DNA of 64,000 bases, from the NCBI GenBank assembly GCA_965238045.1, contig CBDEGU010000010.1:434001-498000 (forward strand), read 5' to 3'. Position numbers and translations under genes: made by a program. Under the pieces are notes generated by a model. The model was not told the DNA's origin and did not search any database. It saw only the letters and a list, made by a program, of their open reading frames with translations. Of the stretch, positions 34,401-44,506 are shown piece by piece. The DNA is from CBDEGU01 sp965238045. Its GTDB lineage: Bacteria > Acidobacteriota > Terriglobia > Bryobacterales > UBA6623. How positions within the stretch are numbered: position 1 is the first letter of the stretch; each line of letters starts with the position of its first letter.

Positions 34401-36612
34401 TTGCCCCGCGCGATACTGCTCACCGCAATCCTCCTCGCCGCCTGCGCCGCCGAACCGCCCAACCAATCCCGCGTCCCCAACAAGCCCTACGTAGTCGTCA
34501 AGCCCGGCACCCACCCCGGCATCATCTTCAGCGCCCAAGAACTGCCAGCGCTCCGCCAGCGCACCCGCGGCACGGGAACCGCCGCCACCGCCTACCGCAA
34601 GATCAAGAAAATCGCCGAAGCCAGCTTCGACCCCGCGCTCACCGTCAAACAAGCCGTTGGCCGCCCCGGCCGCCGGCTCTCGAAACAGCTCGAAGCCATG
34701 GCCTTGGTTTATCAAATCGATCGGGACGAACAACTCGGCCGAAATTCTACCGCGAAGTAGACCAAGACTTTTTCGCCACCGAACACTGGCCCAAGGCCTT
34801 CGCCTTCGCCTTCGCCTGGGACTGGCTCTACCACCTGATGACGCCCGCCGAGCGCCAGACCATCCTCGCCAGCCTCGAACAATGGAACGCCGCGCTATTC
34901 GACCACACCGAGAACGCCTGGTGGCGCGCGGCCGGCTACAACTGCGGCGCCATCCCGGTCGGCGCTCAGGGCCTGCTGCTCACCTCCATTCAGGCCGAAA
35001 CCCGGCACCCCAAGTTTGAACGCTGGTTTTCCGAATGTTTTCGCAAAACCTCGAAAAACTACTTCCCGCAGACCTGGAGCCCCAGCGGCATTTGCAACGA
35101 AGGACCCGGCTACGCCCACTACCACAAAAAACCCACCCAATTCGCAGAAGCGGTCCGCCGCACCGGCGGACCCGACATCATCACCTCCAGCGGAGCGGTT
35201 AACGCCATGCATTATCTGCGGTACCAGTGGATGCCCCAGGCGGCTGCGGCCCGGTCGGCGACAACACCAATTACGGACGCCGCGTCTTCCAGTCCATCTA
35301 CCTGCACGGCATCCGCGAACTCTCCGACGCCGCCGGCCTCTGGACCTTTGAGAACTTCACCGACTTCGGCCGCATCGACCCCATTCTCATCTTCCTCTTC
35401 TACCCCGACGGCTTAACACCCGCCTCGCCCGGTAATCTCGATCTGCGCACGTCGTTCTATTTCGAAATCGACCGCAACCGCGCCGGCAACGTGTTCGCGC
35501 GCAGCGAATGGGACAGCGACCAGGCCGCCTGGTTCAACTTCGTCACCCGCTACTCCGAGGCCAATCACACCCACTACGACATGAACTCGTTCCTGTTCAC
35601 GGCCTTCGGCGAGCCCTTCGCCACCCACGACAATATCTACCTCTCAAGCGGCGAACACCACGGCGCGGATTTCGAACACAACATCGTCGTCATCGATGAA
35701 GGCGGCATGCCCGTCGCCGACCGCTCGGTCCTCTTCGTCAAACAAGGACCCAACCCCTACATCGTCGTGGCCGACGACATCCAGAAGGACTCCGCCCAGC
35801 ACGACTATCACTGGCAGTGGTTCACCCCGGCCCGTAGCATCACCGGCGCGGGCAGTCTCGCCAAACCCTTCGTGATCGAAGGCGAAAACGCTCGCTGCAA
35901 AATCGCCTTCCTCGCGCCCGAGACGCCCAGCCACGACTTCCAGGTCGTCAAGGGAGGCTACAAACGGCGTCCGATCGAGCTGGGACTGCTGCGGGTCAAT
36001 CGCAAAGCCGTTCGCACCACCTACCTAGCCGTCGCGGCCGCCTGGCGCAAAGGCGCCCAGCAACCCGTCATTCGCCAAGGCCCGCCGGTCGAGACTACCG
36101 CCGCCACGGCCGCTTCCACCACCGCCGCCAGTGCGGCGAATAACGGCGCCGCCAATGCGGCCACCAGCAAACCCGCCAGTATCCCCACCAGCATAATCAT
36201 CGAAGGCGAAGGCTTCCGCGACCAAATCGTCTGGCGAAGGAACGATACCGCCGACACCAATCTTCCCATCATCACCGCCGGAAAACTGCAAACCGACGCC
36301 CTGATGGCCCTGGTCCGCACCGACCCCGCCGGCGCCGTAACCGGCTACCTAATAGGAGATGGCAAGACCCTAACCTACAACGGCCAAACTCTAGCCCAAG
36401 GCCCGCGCCCCTTCAGCGTCAGCGCCGAGGAGAAACGCACCTTCGCCACCGGCCCCCGCCGCTCCAACCAAGCACTCCCGCCCCACCCGGCCCAAGGCCA
36501 AATCTGGCTCCCCCACCCTTCCTCGGAAATATGGGCCGACGACAAGCATCTCAACCGGACCCCCGACGCGAACCAAGTCGTCAAGCTAGATCCAGCCAAC
36601 CCGTCGCACTAG
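34401..36612 (+). pseudogene. heparinase II/III-like lipoprotein gene with two frameshifts
   Basis: Read with two frame corrections this is one gene of about 735 codons. A lipoprotein signal comes first, with lipobox LLAAC after TTG 34401 as a tentative start. A helical alpha/alpha-toroid domain follows (FAFAFAWDWLYHLM, NEGPGYAHYHKK) and then a heparinase II/III-like beta domain (HTHYDMNSFLFTAFGE). The breaks are near 34745 (GGCCG|AAATTC) and 35240 (CCCCAG|GCGGC). Each equals loss of one base in a short A or G run, moving the frame the same way. A low-complexity Ala/Thr segment lies at about 36090-36190. It would degrade acidic polysaccharides. The breaks could be natural decay or sequencing indels. 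Confidence 0.75.
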
Positions 36613-36874
36613 CAAGTTCGATCGGCCATCGTCGAACCCTCAAGGCGGGCAACTTGGCACCCCATCTCGGAAGTGATGCCACGACACACTTCTCCCCGTC
36701 GGGCATTTTACGTCCTTCTGGTACGTCTGGCTCTACACTGGCCGACTAGCGAGGATCTAACCGCGCGATCTAGCTTAACTTTGTGGCTAGAGAAACAGCA
36801 CATTTGCCCGTTAGTCAACTACGATGACACTGCTGAACTTTCGTCAATTACAGTCGCTGGCTATGCGGTGCTCA

Positions 36875-37543
36875 CTACAGTCGGGCATTGATGCTTAGAC
36901 GATCGCAAAATTCGCCAGCGAACTTGCGGATTGTCTCGCAAGCCCAATCGGCACACCCTGCCCCAAGGCAACGGGTTGGGAACCACACCATGTCCCCCGA
37001 TGCTTGCCTAGCTAGAGAATTCAGCGCGAATTTCCCTTGAAGGCGCTTTTGAAGATGCTGGTGCTGGTCTAGGTCGTTGTCCCATTCAGGCTTGAAGTGA
37101 ACGAGAGCGTTTCTGAGAGCGATCACTGCAGCAGCTGATTGGAATGGCTCTGTGCCTTTCTCCATTGGAGCCTTGCCACACACTGTCAGGGCAACTTGAT
37201 ACTTCCTGAGAATTCGGAACTGCTCAACTTCGTGCCAGCGCTGAGCCAGGAGCGACATCTGGTCGTCAGCCAGTGACCCAAGGGCATTCAGACTGCGGTC
37301 TGTTGCTTCCAAATACAGTTCATTCGCTGAAGCTTCTAGAGCCGCGACCGCAAGAATCACAGCAGCGGCTGAGTGGTTCTGCAGCTCCTCCCACCGTGGC
37401 TGAGGCCAGTCCATCGCCGCTTCTTCCGCTTCGATGGCTTCGCATTGAGACGCAAAGTAGTCAGCGGCTGCGAGATGTCGTCTCGAAAGGTTTACCTTGA
37501 CGCTGACCGAGGCCCTACTGAGTCCCGCATAATACCCCGTCAA
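36875..37543 (-). CDS. HEPN-like hypothetical protein
   Basis: This 222-residue alpha-helical protein has no clear family name. Near residue 146 it has RNALVH, matching the RX4H motif of HEPN ribonucleases. An N-terminal helix pair surrounds AALEASANELYLE, typical of HEPN-like proteins. Start is uncertain: the frame opens at a TTG (37543) and no ATG precedes the first helix. Base composition is less GC-rich than neighbours, and the gene sits between two broken genes, suggesting horizontal acquisition. It could be a toxin or defence effector, or a solitary HEPN protein. Confidence 0.6.
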   Translation of the reverse strand: MTGYYAGLSRASVSVKVNLSRRHLAAADYFASQCEAIEAEEAAMDWPQPRWEELQNHSAAAVILAVAALEASANELYLEATDRSLNALGSLADDQMSLLAQRWHEVEQFRILRKYQVALTVCGKAPMEKGTEPFQSAAAVIALRNALVHFKPEWDNDLDQHQHLQKRLQGKFALNSLARQASGDMVWFPTRCLGAGCADWACETIRKFAGEFCDRLSINARL

Positions 37544-37823
37544 TTGAAACGTTTCCCGAGCAGCAACGTTTCATCGCCTATCCTACGGCAAAGAGAGGGT
37601 GAAATCCAGATTTCCGGCCGTGATGTAGCGGGTCCCCGTTCTTCGGGGCTGCGGGCTCGCGCTATAGGCGGATGCAGGCGTGTCGTTAGGCCGAGCGGGC
37701 TGGCGGCTTTTGGCGGGGTTGGAGTTGAGTCGTTCGCCGGGATTTTGCTGCTCTCGATGGGTTCGTAGTCCCACGATTCCAGTGGACCCGGCCCGTTGGC
37801 CCGGCTTGACCAAAGGTGACGCG

Positions 37824-38755
37824 ATGACCCGAAGTACTCTTACTCTCAATCGATCTTTCCTCCCCTCTTGTGCCGTTTTGCTGTTGAGCCTGTCGGCGCT
37901 GGCTCCGCTGCTGCCGGCTCACGACGGACCGGCGAGCCAGTGGGCCGCCATGGTCGGGAATCACTACCGCATCACGGCGAACATCACCTATAAGGTCGCC
38001 AATGGGTATGAGGCGAAGCTCGATGTCTACGCGGTCAGGAATTCGCCGAAGCCGCGCCCGACGGTGGTCTATATTCACGGCGGCGGCTGGACCGGCGGCA
38101 GCAAGGAAGGGGTCGCGCTGCGGCTAATGCCGTATTTGCAGCTTGGCATGAATGTGGTGAATGTTGAATACCGTCTGGCGCGTAATTCTCTCGCGCCGGC
38201 CGCGGTCGAGGACTGCCGCTGCGCGCTGCGGTGGGTGATTCGCAACGCCGAGCGATTTGGCTTCGATACCTCGCGGCTGGTTGTGACCGGTGGCTCGGCG
38301 GGCATCTTTCGCTGATGACCGGCATGCTCAACGCCGCGGCCGGGCTCGACAATGAATGTCCGGGCGACGAGGAGTTGAAGGTAGCCGCGATCGTAAACTA
38401 TTACGGCATTACCGACGTGGCCGACCTGCTCGAAGGTCCCCACCGGCAGCGCTACGCCGTGACCTGGCTCGGCGGCATGGTCAACCGCGAAGCCGTCGCC
38501 CGCCGCGCGTCCCCGCTCACCTACGTCCGCAAGGGGTTGCCGCCCATCCTCACGATTCACGGTGACGCCGACACGACGGTTCCCTACGTTCACGCTACTC
38601 GTTTACATGCCGCGCTCAAAGCCAAGGGCGTGCCCAATGAGTTGCTGACGATACCTGGTGGCAAGCACGGCGGCTTCAACCGCGACGAGACGCTGAAGAT
38701 TCGCGAAACGATCGTGGCGTTTCTGACCAAACACGGGATTATCCGGGGGCATTAG
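37824..38755 (+). pseudogene. secreted alpha/beta-hydrolase (esterase) gene with frameshift at nucleophile motif
   Basis: The gene starts at ATG 37824 with AAGGTGA upstream and encodes a signal peptide (LLLSLSALAPLLPAHDG). An esterase fold follows: oxyanion motif HGGGWTGG, then GGSAG at the nucleophile elbow. There the frame changes at 38300-38307 and continues as HLSLMTGML, HGDADTTVP (acid) and GGKHGGF (His) to a stop at 38755. The family motif is GxSAGGHL, so the simplest reading is loss of one GGGC unit from GGGCGGGC. All triad residues are otherwise present, so the event looks recent or artefactual. Confidence 0.75.
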
Positions 38756-38847
38756 CCCGGCTTCGGCTGCGGACCGCCGGTCTTGCACGAACCGCGCGAA
38801 GCGGCTTCGCGCGGAACGTGGCTCAGACCAGGTGGCGCAAGAATCGA

Positions 38848-40011
38848 TCACTCGCTAAACAGCGCGCCCTGACCCTTGGATGAATGCTTGACCAGTTCGA
38901 ACGGATCGTCGACCTTCTTTGGCTCCCAGCATTTTTTCGTTAGCGTGAGCGTGTATTCGGAAGCGGAATAGTAGGCCCCTCTGGCCCTGCCGTTCATCGT
39001 CAGGAGACCGGCATGGACGAGCGCGGTCAAGTCTCTGCTCGCAATCTGTGGGGATAGATTCGCGACTTTCCGGTAGGTTGCGTTCCTTACTTTGAGCGCC
39101 ATGGCCGAGTCCAGGAGCGCCAGGACGGAGCGCTCCGGCAATGCGTGCCACGTGACTTCGGTTTCCAATGTGTCCCAGAGTTTGTGATACGTTCGCATCC
39201 GGCGAGCCAGAGAAGCCGCCTGACGGTAATGTGCCCTGAGACAGAAGTCGATCCACGGGCGAGAGTCGTTCCGCGGGTTCCAGCCGCTTTGGCCAACGAT
39301 GGCAAGCGCATCATAATACTCTCTGGTATTCCGTCCCAGGTAAGACTCGATGCTTACAAAATTCGGGTCGATGTCCGAGAACTCGCGAGCCAGAACGAGC
39401 GACTGCAGGCAACGGCCCATGCGGCCATTGCCGTCGGAAAAAGGGTGGATCATCACAAGGTTCAAGTGGGCCATGGCCGCCCGCACCAGCGGTGGCGGCC
39501 CGTCATCGCCGTTCAGGTCGTCAGCAAGTTCCTGCATCAGACCTTGGACAAGCTCCGCATCAGGACCTTCATAGACAAGCTCTCTCCTCTCTGAGTCATA
39601 TACCGAGACAGGCCCCGGACGCAGGTTGCCTGGGTGCTTGGACAGATCGAAATGCACCATCATGAAGTGCAAAGAGCATAGCGTTTCGACCGAATACTTG
39701 AACTTAGGGCGCTTGGCTAGTTGCAGGACATAGGTCATGGCCTGCTGGTAGCCGACGACAGCGGACCAATCTTCATCCTTTGCATCGAGCGGGTCTTCAG
39801 ATTCGACCGCCGCGATGGCATCGTTCAGCGTCACGTTATGTCCTTCGATCGTGTTGGACGCGCGGATGTTTCGCGCATGCAGATTTCGGCGAAGAAGACC
39901 ATACCACCTGGGAGGGGTCCGAATCACGTATCCAAGGTTCTCTCGCATCTCGTCAATTAATGCGATGACGTCGAACTGGTCCGATCCGAGACTTGGAGCC
40001 TGGAATAACAT
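38848..40011 (-). CDS. Fic-family protein (AMPylator-like) with N-terminal inhibitory motif
   Basis: This 387-residue class II Fic protein would transfer AMP (or another nucleotide moiety) to target proteins. The catalytic motif HPFSDGNGRMGR (residues 189-200) is complete. The autoinhibitory [S/T]xxxE[G/N] motif is SNTIEG at residues 52-57, in the N-terminal helix as expected for class II. The C-terminal 120 residues look like a winged-helix domain (SPQIASRDLTALVHAGLL). The start region and upstream 150 bp are AT-rich compared with neighbours. It stands alone, with no obvious antitoxin partner. Confidence 0.92.
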   Translation of the reverse strand: MLFQAPSLGSDQFDVIALIDEMRENLGYVIRTPPRWYGLLRRNLHARNIRASNTIEGHNVTLNDAIAAVESEDPLDAKDEDWSAVVGYQQAMTYVLQLAKRPKFKYSVETLCSLHFMMVHFDLSKHPGNLRPGPVSVYDSERRELVYEGPDAELVQGLMQELADDLNGDDGPPPLVRAAMAHLNLVMIHPFSDGNGRMGRCLQSLVLAREFSDIDPNFVSIESYLGRNTREYYDALAIVGQSGWNPRNDSRPWIDFCLRAHYRQAASLARRMRTYHKLWDTLETEVTWHALPERSVLALLDSAMALKVRNATYRKVANLSPQIASRDLTALVHAGLLTMNGRARGAYYSASEYTLTLTKKCWEPKKVDDPFELVKHSSKGQGALFSE

Positions 40012-40268
40012 GTCGTATACTTAATGCCTAGAAAACATATACTAAATGTATCAAAGTATCATGTAAATATCAATTCATCAAATTTTCCACATGCGAACTG
40101 TGTCAACGCAAAATAGAAAGTTCCTCCCTGGCGCAAATCAGAAAGATTCCCTCTAGCGTCAGGGCTTGAAGTCCGTTGAGGCGGCGGTCAGGGCTGGCTC
40201 GCGGTTGTTACAATTGGCGCACGATGTTGTTCACTCGCCCGTTGACAAACATACTTTCGGTTCCGTTC

Positions 40269-43094
40269 ATGAAACTGCGCTTGTGGCGGGCACGGATCTG
40301 TCTTGCCGCTGTATTGCTAAGCGGGCTGGCGCCGCTTGCCTGGTCGCAGGACGCGGCCGCGCTTGCCGGTGATTCGATCGTGTCGTTTCGCGTGCGCTTT
40401 GGGCTAACTGATCGCGCGCCCCGCTCCTGGGACGGAGAGCTGAGCCTGCGTAACGGTGAAATCGCGGGGCTGCGGAATTGGAACCCTCATCCGGAGGATT
40501 CGATCCGCGGCACCTCGGGCTGGAAGCTCGCCACGCGCAAGGGAATAAATTACGTTCGGCGCGTCTATCAGTGGGAAGATCCGCGCGGCACCGAAGAGTA
40601 TGTGACGATTCCCGGTCTTGTAGTGGATGTGGACACGCGGCCCAGCACGCAGGTCGTCTTTAAGACCGGACAAGGCGAGTTTACGGTTTGGCCCGGCGAG
40701 CTGCAAGCCGGCCGGCCATTGCAGTTTCTCGACGGGGCGGTCGAGGTCGACCGGGTCCCGCCAGCGACTCCTCTCTCTGACAGTAAGTATGAAAACGACT
40801 TCGCGACGGTCCTCGGCGGGAAGAGCGGAGATCTGTGGACGGCCTGGATCGCCTATCGCGCCGGCGGCAACCAGATCATGACGCGGCGTTTCAGCGGGCG
40901 GGGCTGGAGCCGGGCGGAGACAGCCGGTGACAAGCCCGGCGATATCTTTGTCGTGAAGATGGGCCGGGACAGGCGAGGGCGGGAGTGGCTCATCTGGTCC
41001 GAGCAGGTTGACGGCAACTTTGATCTCTACGGCAAGTATCGCGAAGGCCCCGGCTGGTCGAGGAGAGAGCGGCTCACGACCGCGCCGCAGCCGGACATGG
41101 AGCACCAATTGGCGAGCGACGCCGCGGGCAACCTGTGGGTTGTCTGGCAGGGGTTTCGCGACGGCAAATCCAGCATCTTCGCGCGCCGCTACGACGGGTC
41201 GAGCTGGTCGGCCGAAGAAAAGGTTTCGACCTCGCGCGCCAATGACTGGCAGCCAGCCATCGCGGTGGATGGAAGCGGCGCGGTCTATGTCGCCTGGGAC
41301 AGCTATGACAAGGGCAACTACGACGTGCTCATGCGGCGCTGGTCGGGCAGCGACTGGGACGAGGTGGTTGCTGTCGCCGACACACCCAAGTTCGAGGCGC
41401 ACGTCTCGCTGGCTTGCGATGCCCAAGACCGTTTGTGGGCCGCCTGGAACGAGAGCGGGTTCCAATGGGGCAAGGATTCCGGTTTCCTGATCTACAAAGA
41501 GGCCACGCGGCTCTACCAGTGGCGTTCGATCAGCGTCGGCGTCTGGAGCGGCGAGGGCTGGCGCAAGCCGGCGGCGGACATCAACACGGCGCTTCCTGGT
41601 GAGCTGCGAGGCTACAATGACCTGCCGATTTTGCGGACCGACGCCGGGGGCCGCATGTGGCTGTTCTTTCGCCACCGGATGCTGCGATCTCGCGACACGC
41701 CCGACTTTACGCCCGCGCATCGGGCCGCCTGGCAAATCTACGGCAGCGCCTATGTGGGCGATCGCTGGACCCACCCGCTGCACCTGCCCTTCAGCCGCGG
41801 GCGGCAGGACATGCGCTGGGGCCTGGCGCTCGACGGCGATGGCAATTTCTTCGCGGCCTGGCCGACCGATCATCGGAATTCGGACGACTATGTCTACAGA
41901 CGCAGCGAGGTGCATGCCGGGCGGCTGCCCGCGCTCGCCGGCGCCGCGCGGCCACCCAAGCTGGTCCCGCGCGAGAAGCGGCTTTTCACGACCTACCCGG
42001 TCCATCCCAACGAAGCCGAAGACCTCGATCGCATTCGCGCGTACACGATCGAGTCGGGCGGCAAGACGTACCGGATCTATCGCGGCGACACGCACCGCCA
42101 CACGGAGTTCTCCGACGACGGCTATAACGACGGCTCGCTGCTGGAAACCTACCGCTACGCGCTCGACGCGGCGGAACTGGACTTCCTCGGCGTGAGTGAC
42201 CACAACACCGGCGGCGGGCAAGACAACGAGTACATCAACTGGCTGATACCGCAAGCCGCCGATCTGTTCCGCCTTCCGGGCCGCTTCGCTCCCGTCTACA
42301 CCTATGAGCGAAGCCTGTCGTATCCCAACGGCCATCGCAACATTCTCGTGGCGAAGCGAGGCATGCCGACTCTGCCGATTTCAGAGGCGGAACGAGAAGG
42401 CGAGGAAGGCGCCGCGAAGCTATTCGCCTATCTGAAGCGATACCGGGCGATCAGCATCCCGCACACGTCGGCGACCGGCATGGGGACGGACTGGCGCGAC
42501 AACGACCCGGAAGTCGAGCCGCTGGTGGAAATCTATCAAGGTGACCGCGTTTCGGCCGAGTACGAAGGCGCGCCGCGCGCGGCGACGAGCGAGAAGCCCT
42601 ACAACCAGCAAGGAGGTCTCAAGCCGGCCGGTTACGTCTGGAACGCCTGGGCGAAGGGATACAAGATCGGCGTGCAGGCCTCCTCGGACCACATCTCCAC
42701 CCACATCTCCTACGCCTGCACGATCGCCGAGGACTTCACCAAAGAAGGGCTGCTCGACGCCATGCGAAAGCGCCATTCCTACGCCGCGACCGATAATATC
42801 ATCCTCGATTACCGATTGCAGTCCGGCGGCAAAGAGTATCTGCAAGGCGACATCGTCGAGGCGCGCGGAGGGTTCAAGCTCTGGGTCCATATCGTGGGAA
42901 CGGCGGGAATTCGGCAGATCGACATCATCAAGAACAACACCTTCGTTCACAACCGCCAAAACCTCGGCCGGGAGGTGAGTTTCACCTTCGTGGATAATGA
43001 TGTGACAGCGGGTGAGAGTTACTATTACGTTCGCGTGATTCAGAAGAACGGCGAAATGGCCTGGTCGTCGCCGATCTGGGTGCGGACGCGCTAA
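40269..43094 (+). CDS. secreted propeller-PHP (DUF3604/CehA-like) protein
   Basis: The 941-residue exported protein starts at ATG 40269 (MKLRLWRARICLAAVLLSGL, signal peptide ending near WSQ). Residues about 180-560 form a beta-propeller with repeats of the type LWVVWQGFRDGKSSIFARRYDG. A DUF3604/CehA-like PHP domain follows from about 610, with metal-binding candidates GDTHRHTEFS and VSDHNTGG, later IPHTSATGMGTDW and ASSDHISTH. A C-terminal beta domain ends the protein. An upstream in-frame start (40176) is rejected because the signal peptide would be internal. Substrate unknown; the same fold class is found in the gene at 11696. Confidence 0.85.
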   Translation: MKLRLWRARICLAAVLLSGLAPLAWSQDAAALAGDSIVSFRVRFGLTDRAPRSWDGELSLRNGEIAGLRNWNPHPEDSIRGTSGWKLATRKGINYVRRVYQWEDPRGTEEYVTIPGLVVDVDTRPSTQVVFKTGQGEFTVWPGELQAGRPLQFLDGAVEVDRVPPATPLSDSKYENDFATVLGGKSGDLWTAWIAYRAGGNQIMTRRFSGRGWSRAETAGDKPGDIFVVKMGRDRRGREWLIWSEQVDGNFDLYGKYREGPGWSRRERLTTAPQPDMEHQLASDAAGNLWVVWQGFRDGKSSIFARRYDGSSWSAEEKVSTSRANDWQPAIAVDGSGAVYVAWDSYDKGNYDVLMRRWSGSDWDEVVAVADTPKFEAHVSLACDAQDRLWAAWNESGFQWGKDSGFLIYKEATRLYQWRSISVGVWSGEGWRKPAADINTALPGELRGYNDLPILRTDAGGRMWLFFRHRMLRSRDTPDFTPAHRAAWQIYGSAYVGDRWTHPLHLPFSRGRQDMRWGLALDGDGNFFAAWPTDHRNSDDYVYRRSEVHAGRLPALAGAARPPKLVPREKRLFTTYPVHPNEAEDLDRIRAYTIESGGKTYRIYRGDTHRHTEFSDDGYNDGSLLETYRYALDAAELDFLGVSDHNTGGGQDNEYINWLIPQAADLFRLPGRFAPVYTYERSLSYPNGHRNILVAKRGMPTLPISEAEREGEEGAAKLFAYLKRYRAISIPHTSATGMGTDWRDNDPEVEPLVEIYQGDRVSAEYEGAPRAATSEKPYNQQGGLKPAGYVWNAWAKGYKIGVQASSDHISTHISYACTIAEDFTKEGLLDAMRKRHSYAATDNIILDYRLQSGGKEYLQGDIVEARGGFKLWVHIVGTAGIRQIDIIKNNTFVHNRQNLGREVSFTFVDNDVTAGESYYYVRVIQKNGEMAWSSPIWVRTR

Positions 43095-43109
43095 GAGGTC
43101 GCGGCGGGA

Positions 43110-43634
43110 CTACTCCATGGAGGACGCGATCTGTTTCTTGAGTCTTGTGACGACGTTGCCCGCCTGTTTGTGCAGTTGGTTAGGTGAGGGGACGAATTCC
43201 TTGAGATAGGTGGACCAGAGGACCTGGCGCGATTTCACGTCGACCAGAAAGAGCGTGCCCTTGGAACGCGCCGTCGAGCGATTCGGCGGTTGTTGCGGAC
43301 GATAGAGGCTATCGGAGTCAGGCTCTTGGGCATCTTGTTTCGCCGAGTCGTCCGCTTGCTCCGGCTTGGGCAAGGGGAACAGTTCGTTCATGCCAGCGAG
43401 AAACTTGTTGTCGATGCGGTCGGTGAGTACGGCGTCGGCCAGCTTGGGATCGACCACGACCTGAAATACGCCCTCTTGGGTGATCTGTTCGGCGAGGTAG
43501 TGATCCAGCGCATTGCGCATCGGCCAGAAATACACCTTCCGGTCGCTGCCGAGTTCGGCGGCGGCGGCCGTCTGGAGGATGAAATACATTCCGGCAAGCA
43601 GCACTGCGCAGGGGCGAATTGGCCGTGTCGTCAT
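43110..43634 (-). CDS. hypothetical secreted protein, 174 aa
   Basis: I do not recognise a family. A signal peptide (CAVLLAGMYFILQTAAAAE) is followed by an alpha/beta region (KVYFWPMRNALDHYLAEQI, VVVDPKLADAVLTD) reminiscent of small secreted acidobacterial proteins. A Pro/Asp/Gln-rich linker (about 88-120) comes next, then a conserved-looking end (GTLFLVDVKSRQVLWSTYLKE). The pattern fits an outer-membrane-associated lipidless protein, but this is inference. A TATAAT box lies 7 bases upstream of its ATG. Confidence 0.7.
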   Translation of the reverse strand: MTTRPIRPCAVLLAGMYFILQTAAAAELGSDRKVYFWPMRNALDHYLAEQITQEGVFQVVVDPKLADAVLTDRIDNKFLAGMNELFPLPKPEQADDSAKQDAQEPDSDSLYRPQQPPNRSTARSKGTLFLVDVKSRQVLWSTYLKEFVPSPNQLHKQAGNVVTRLKKQIASSME

Positions 43635-43641
43635 GGCTGAA

Positions 43642-43647
43642 ATTATA
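43642..43647 (-). promoter_or_regulatory. candidate -10 box for the 43634 gene
   Basis: TATAAT on the minus strand lies 7 bases before the ATG at 43634, so transcription would start at or near the start codon (leaderless message). The -35 region, CATGGA at 17 bp spacing, is weak. Confidence 0.3.
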
Positions 43648-43714
43648 GCATCGGGAGGACGGATTCCATGGAGCCGGGGCGGGGCCGGGCTGTCGGCGAC
43701 AAGGAGTGGCGCTG

Positions 43715-44488
43715 GTGAGGGATGAAAACCGCTATGCCGTTTACGACGGGTTTGCTTGTTATTTCGACCGTTACTGGGGACGGTCGTTCTTTGACGACCT
43801 GCGGCCGGTCGTGGAGCAGTGTTTTCTGCCCTTGCTCCCGGCCAACGGCGCGGTGCTCGATCTATGCTGCGGCAGCGGACGTCTGAGCCACTGGCTGACC
43901 GTCCGCGGGTTTGAGGTGTCGGGCGTGGACGGTTCGGAAGAGATGGTGCGTTTGGCGAGAAAGAATGCGCCCCAGGCGAGTTTCCGGGTGGCGGATGTGC
44001 GGCGATTCCGCGAGCCGGAGAGTTTCGACGGCGTCGTCTGTACGTTCGACAGTCTGAATCATCTGGCTTCGGGCGACGATCTGCTGACCGTGTTTCAGAA
44101 CGTTGCCCAGTCGCTGCGGCCCGGGGGGCTGTTCTTTTTCGACATGAATCTCGACGAAGGTTTTCGGGCCAGCGCGCCGGAGACCTCTTCGATCGTGGCC
44201 GAGGACCACGCCTGCATCACCGAAAGCGTCTACGATTCCCGGTCACGGCGGGGCTGCTCGACCATCACCCTCTTTCGCTTGGAGGACGGAAACTGGCGCC
44301 GCTCGGATGTCGAGGTCTGGGAGTATTGCTATCCCAAAGAGCAGATCGTCGCGGCGCTGGCGGAAGCGGGCCTTCCGCACCTCCAGACGTTCAAAGCCGG
44401 GACGGACTTCGATATGCGCGCCGGCGAGGGCAGGTTGTTCGTGCTGGCGTCGAAGCAGCCGCTCCCGGCGGTGAATTCCGGCCGCTGA
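43715..44488 (+). CDS. class I SAM-dependent methyltransferase
   Basis: The 257-residue Rossmann-fold methyltransferase has motif I VLDLCCGSGRLS, motif II-like VSGVDGSEEMV, and a motif IV region DGVVCTFDSLNHL. It resembles ubiquinone/cyclopropane-type methyltransferases of unknown substrate. The frame is open from GTG 43706, but AAGGAG (43701-43706) is 8 bases before the GTG at 43715, which I prefer. It is the last plus-strand gene before a convergent DUF3500 gene. Confidence 0.88.
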   Translation: MRDENRYAVYDGFACYFDRYWGRSFFDDLRPVVEQCFLPLLPANGAVLDLCCGSGRLSHWLTVRGFEVSGVDGSEEMVRLARKNAPQASFRVADVRRFREPESFDGVVCTFDSLNHLASGDDLLTVFQNVAQSLRPGGLFFFDMNLDEGFRASAPETSSIVAEDHACITESVYDSRSRRGCSTITLFRLEDGNWRRSDVEVWEYCYPKEQIVAALAEAGLPHLQTFKAGTDFDMRAGEGRLFVLASKQPLPAVNSGR

Positions 44489-44506
44489 TAAGGGCTGGCT
44501 GGTCGC

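Noticed and set aside
36673..36891. 72-codon open frame in a gap between genes
   Set aside because: No recognisable features, no ribosome site, and it runs into the end of the opposing HEPN-like gene.
40404..42335. 643-codon minus-strand open frame inside the propeller-PHP gene
   Set aside because: It is antisense to a clearly coding plus-strand gene, lacks any recognisable domain and reflects high GC content.
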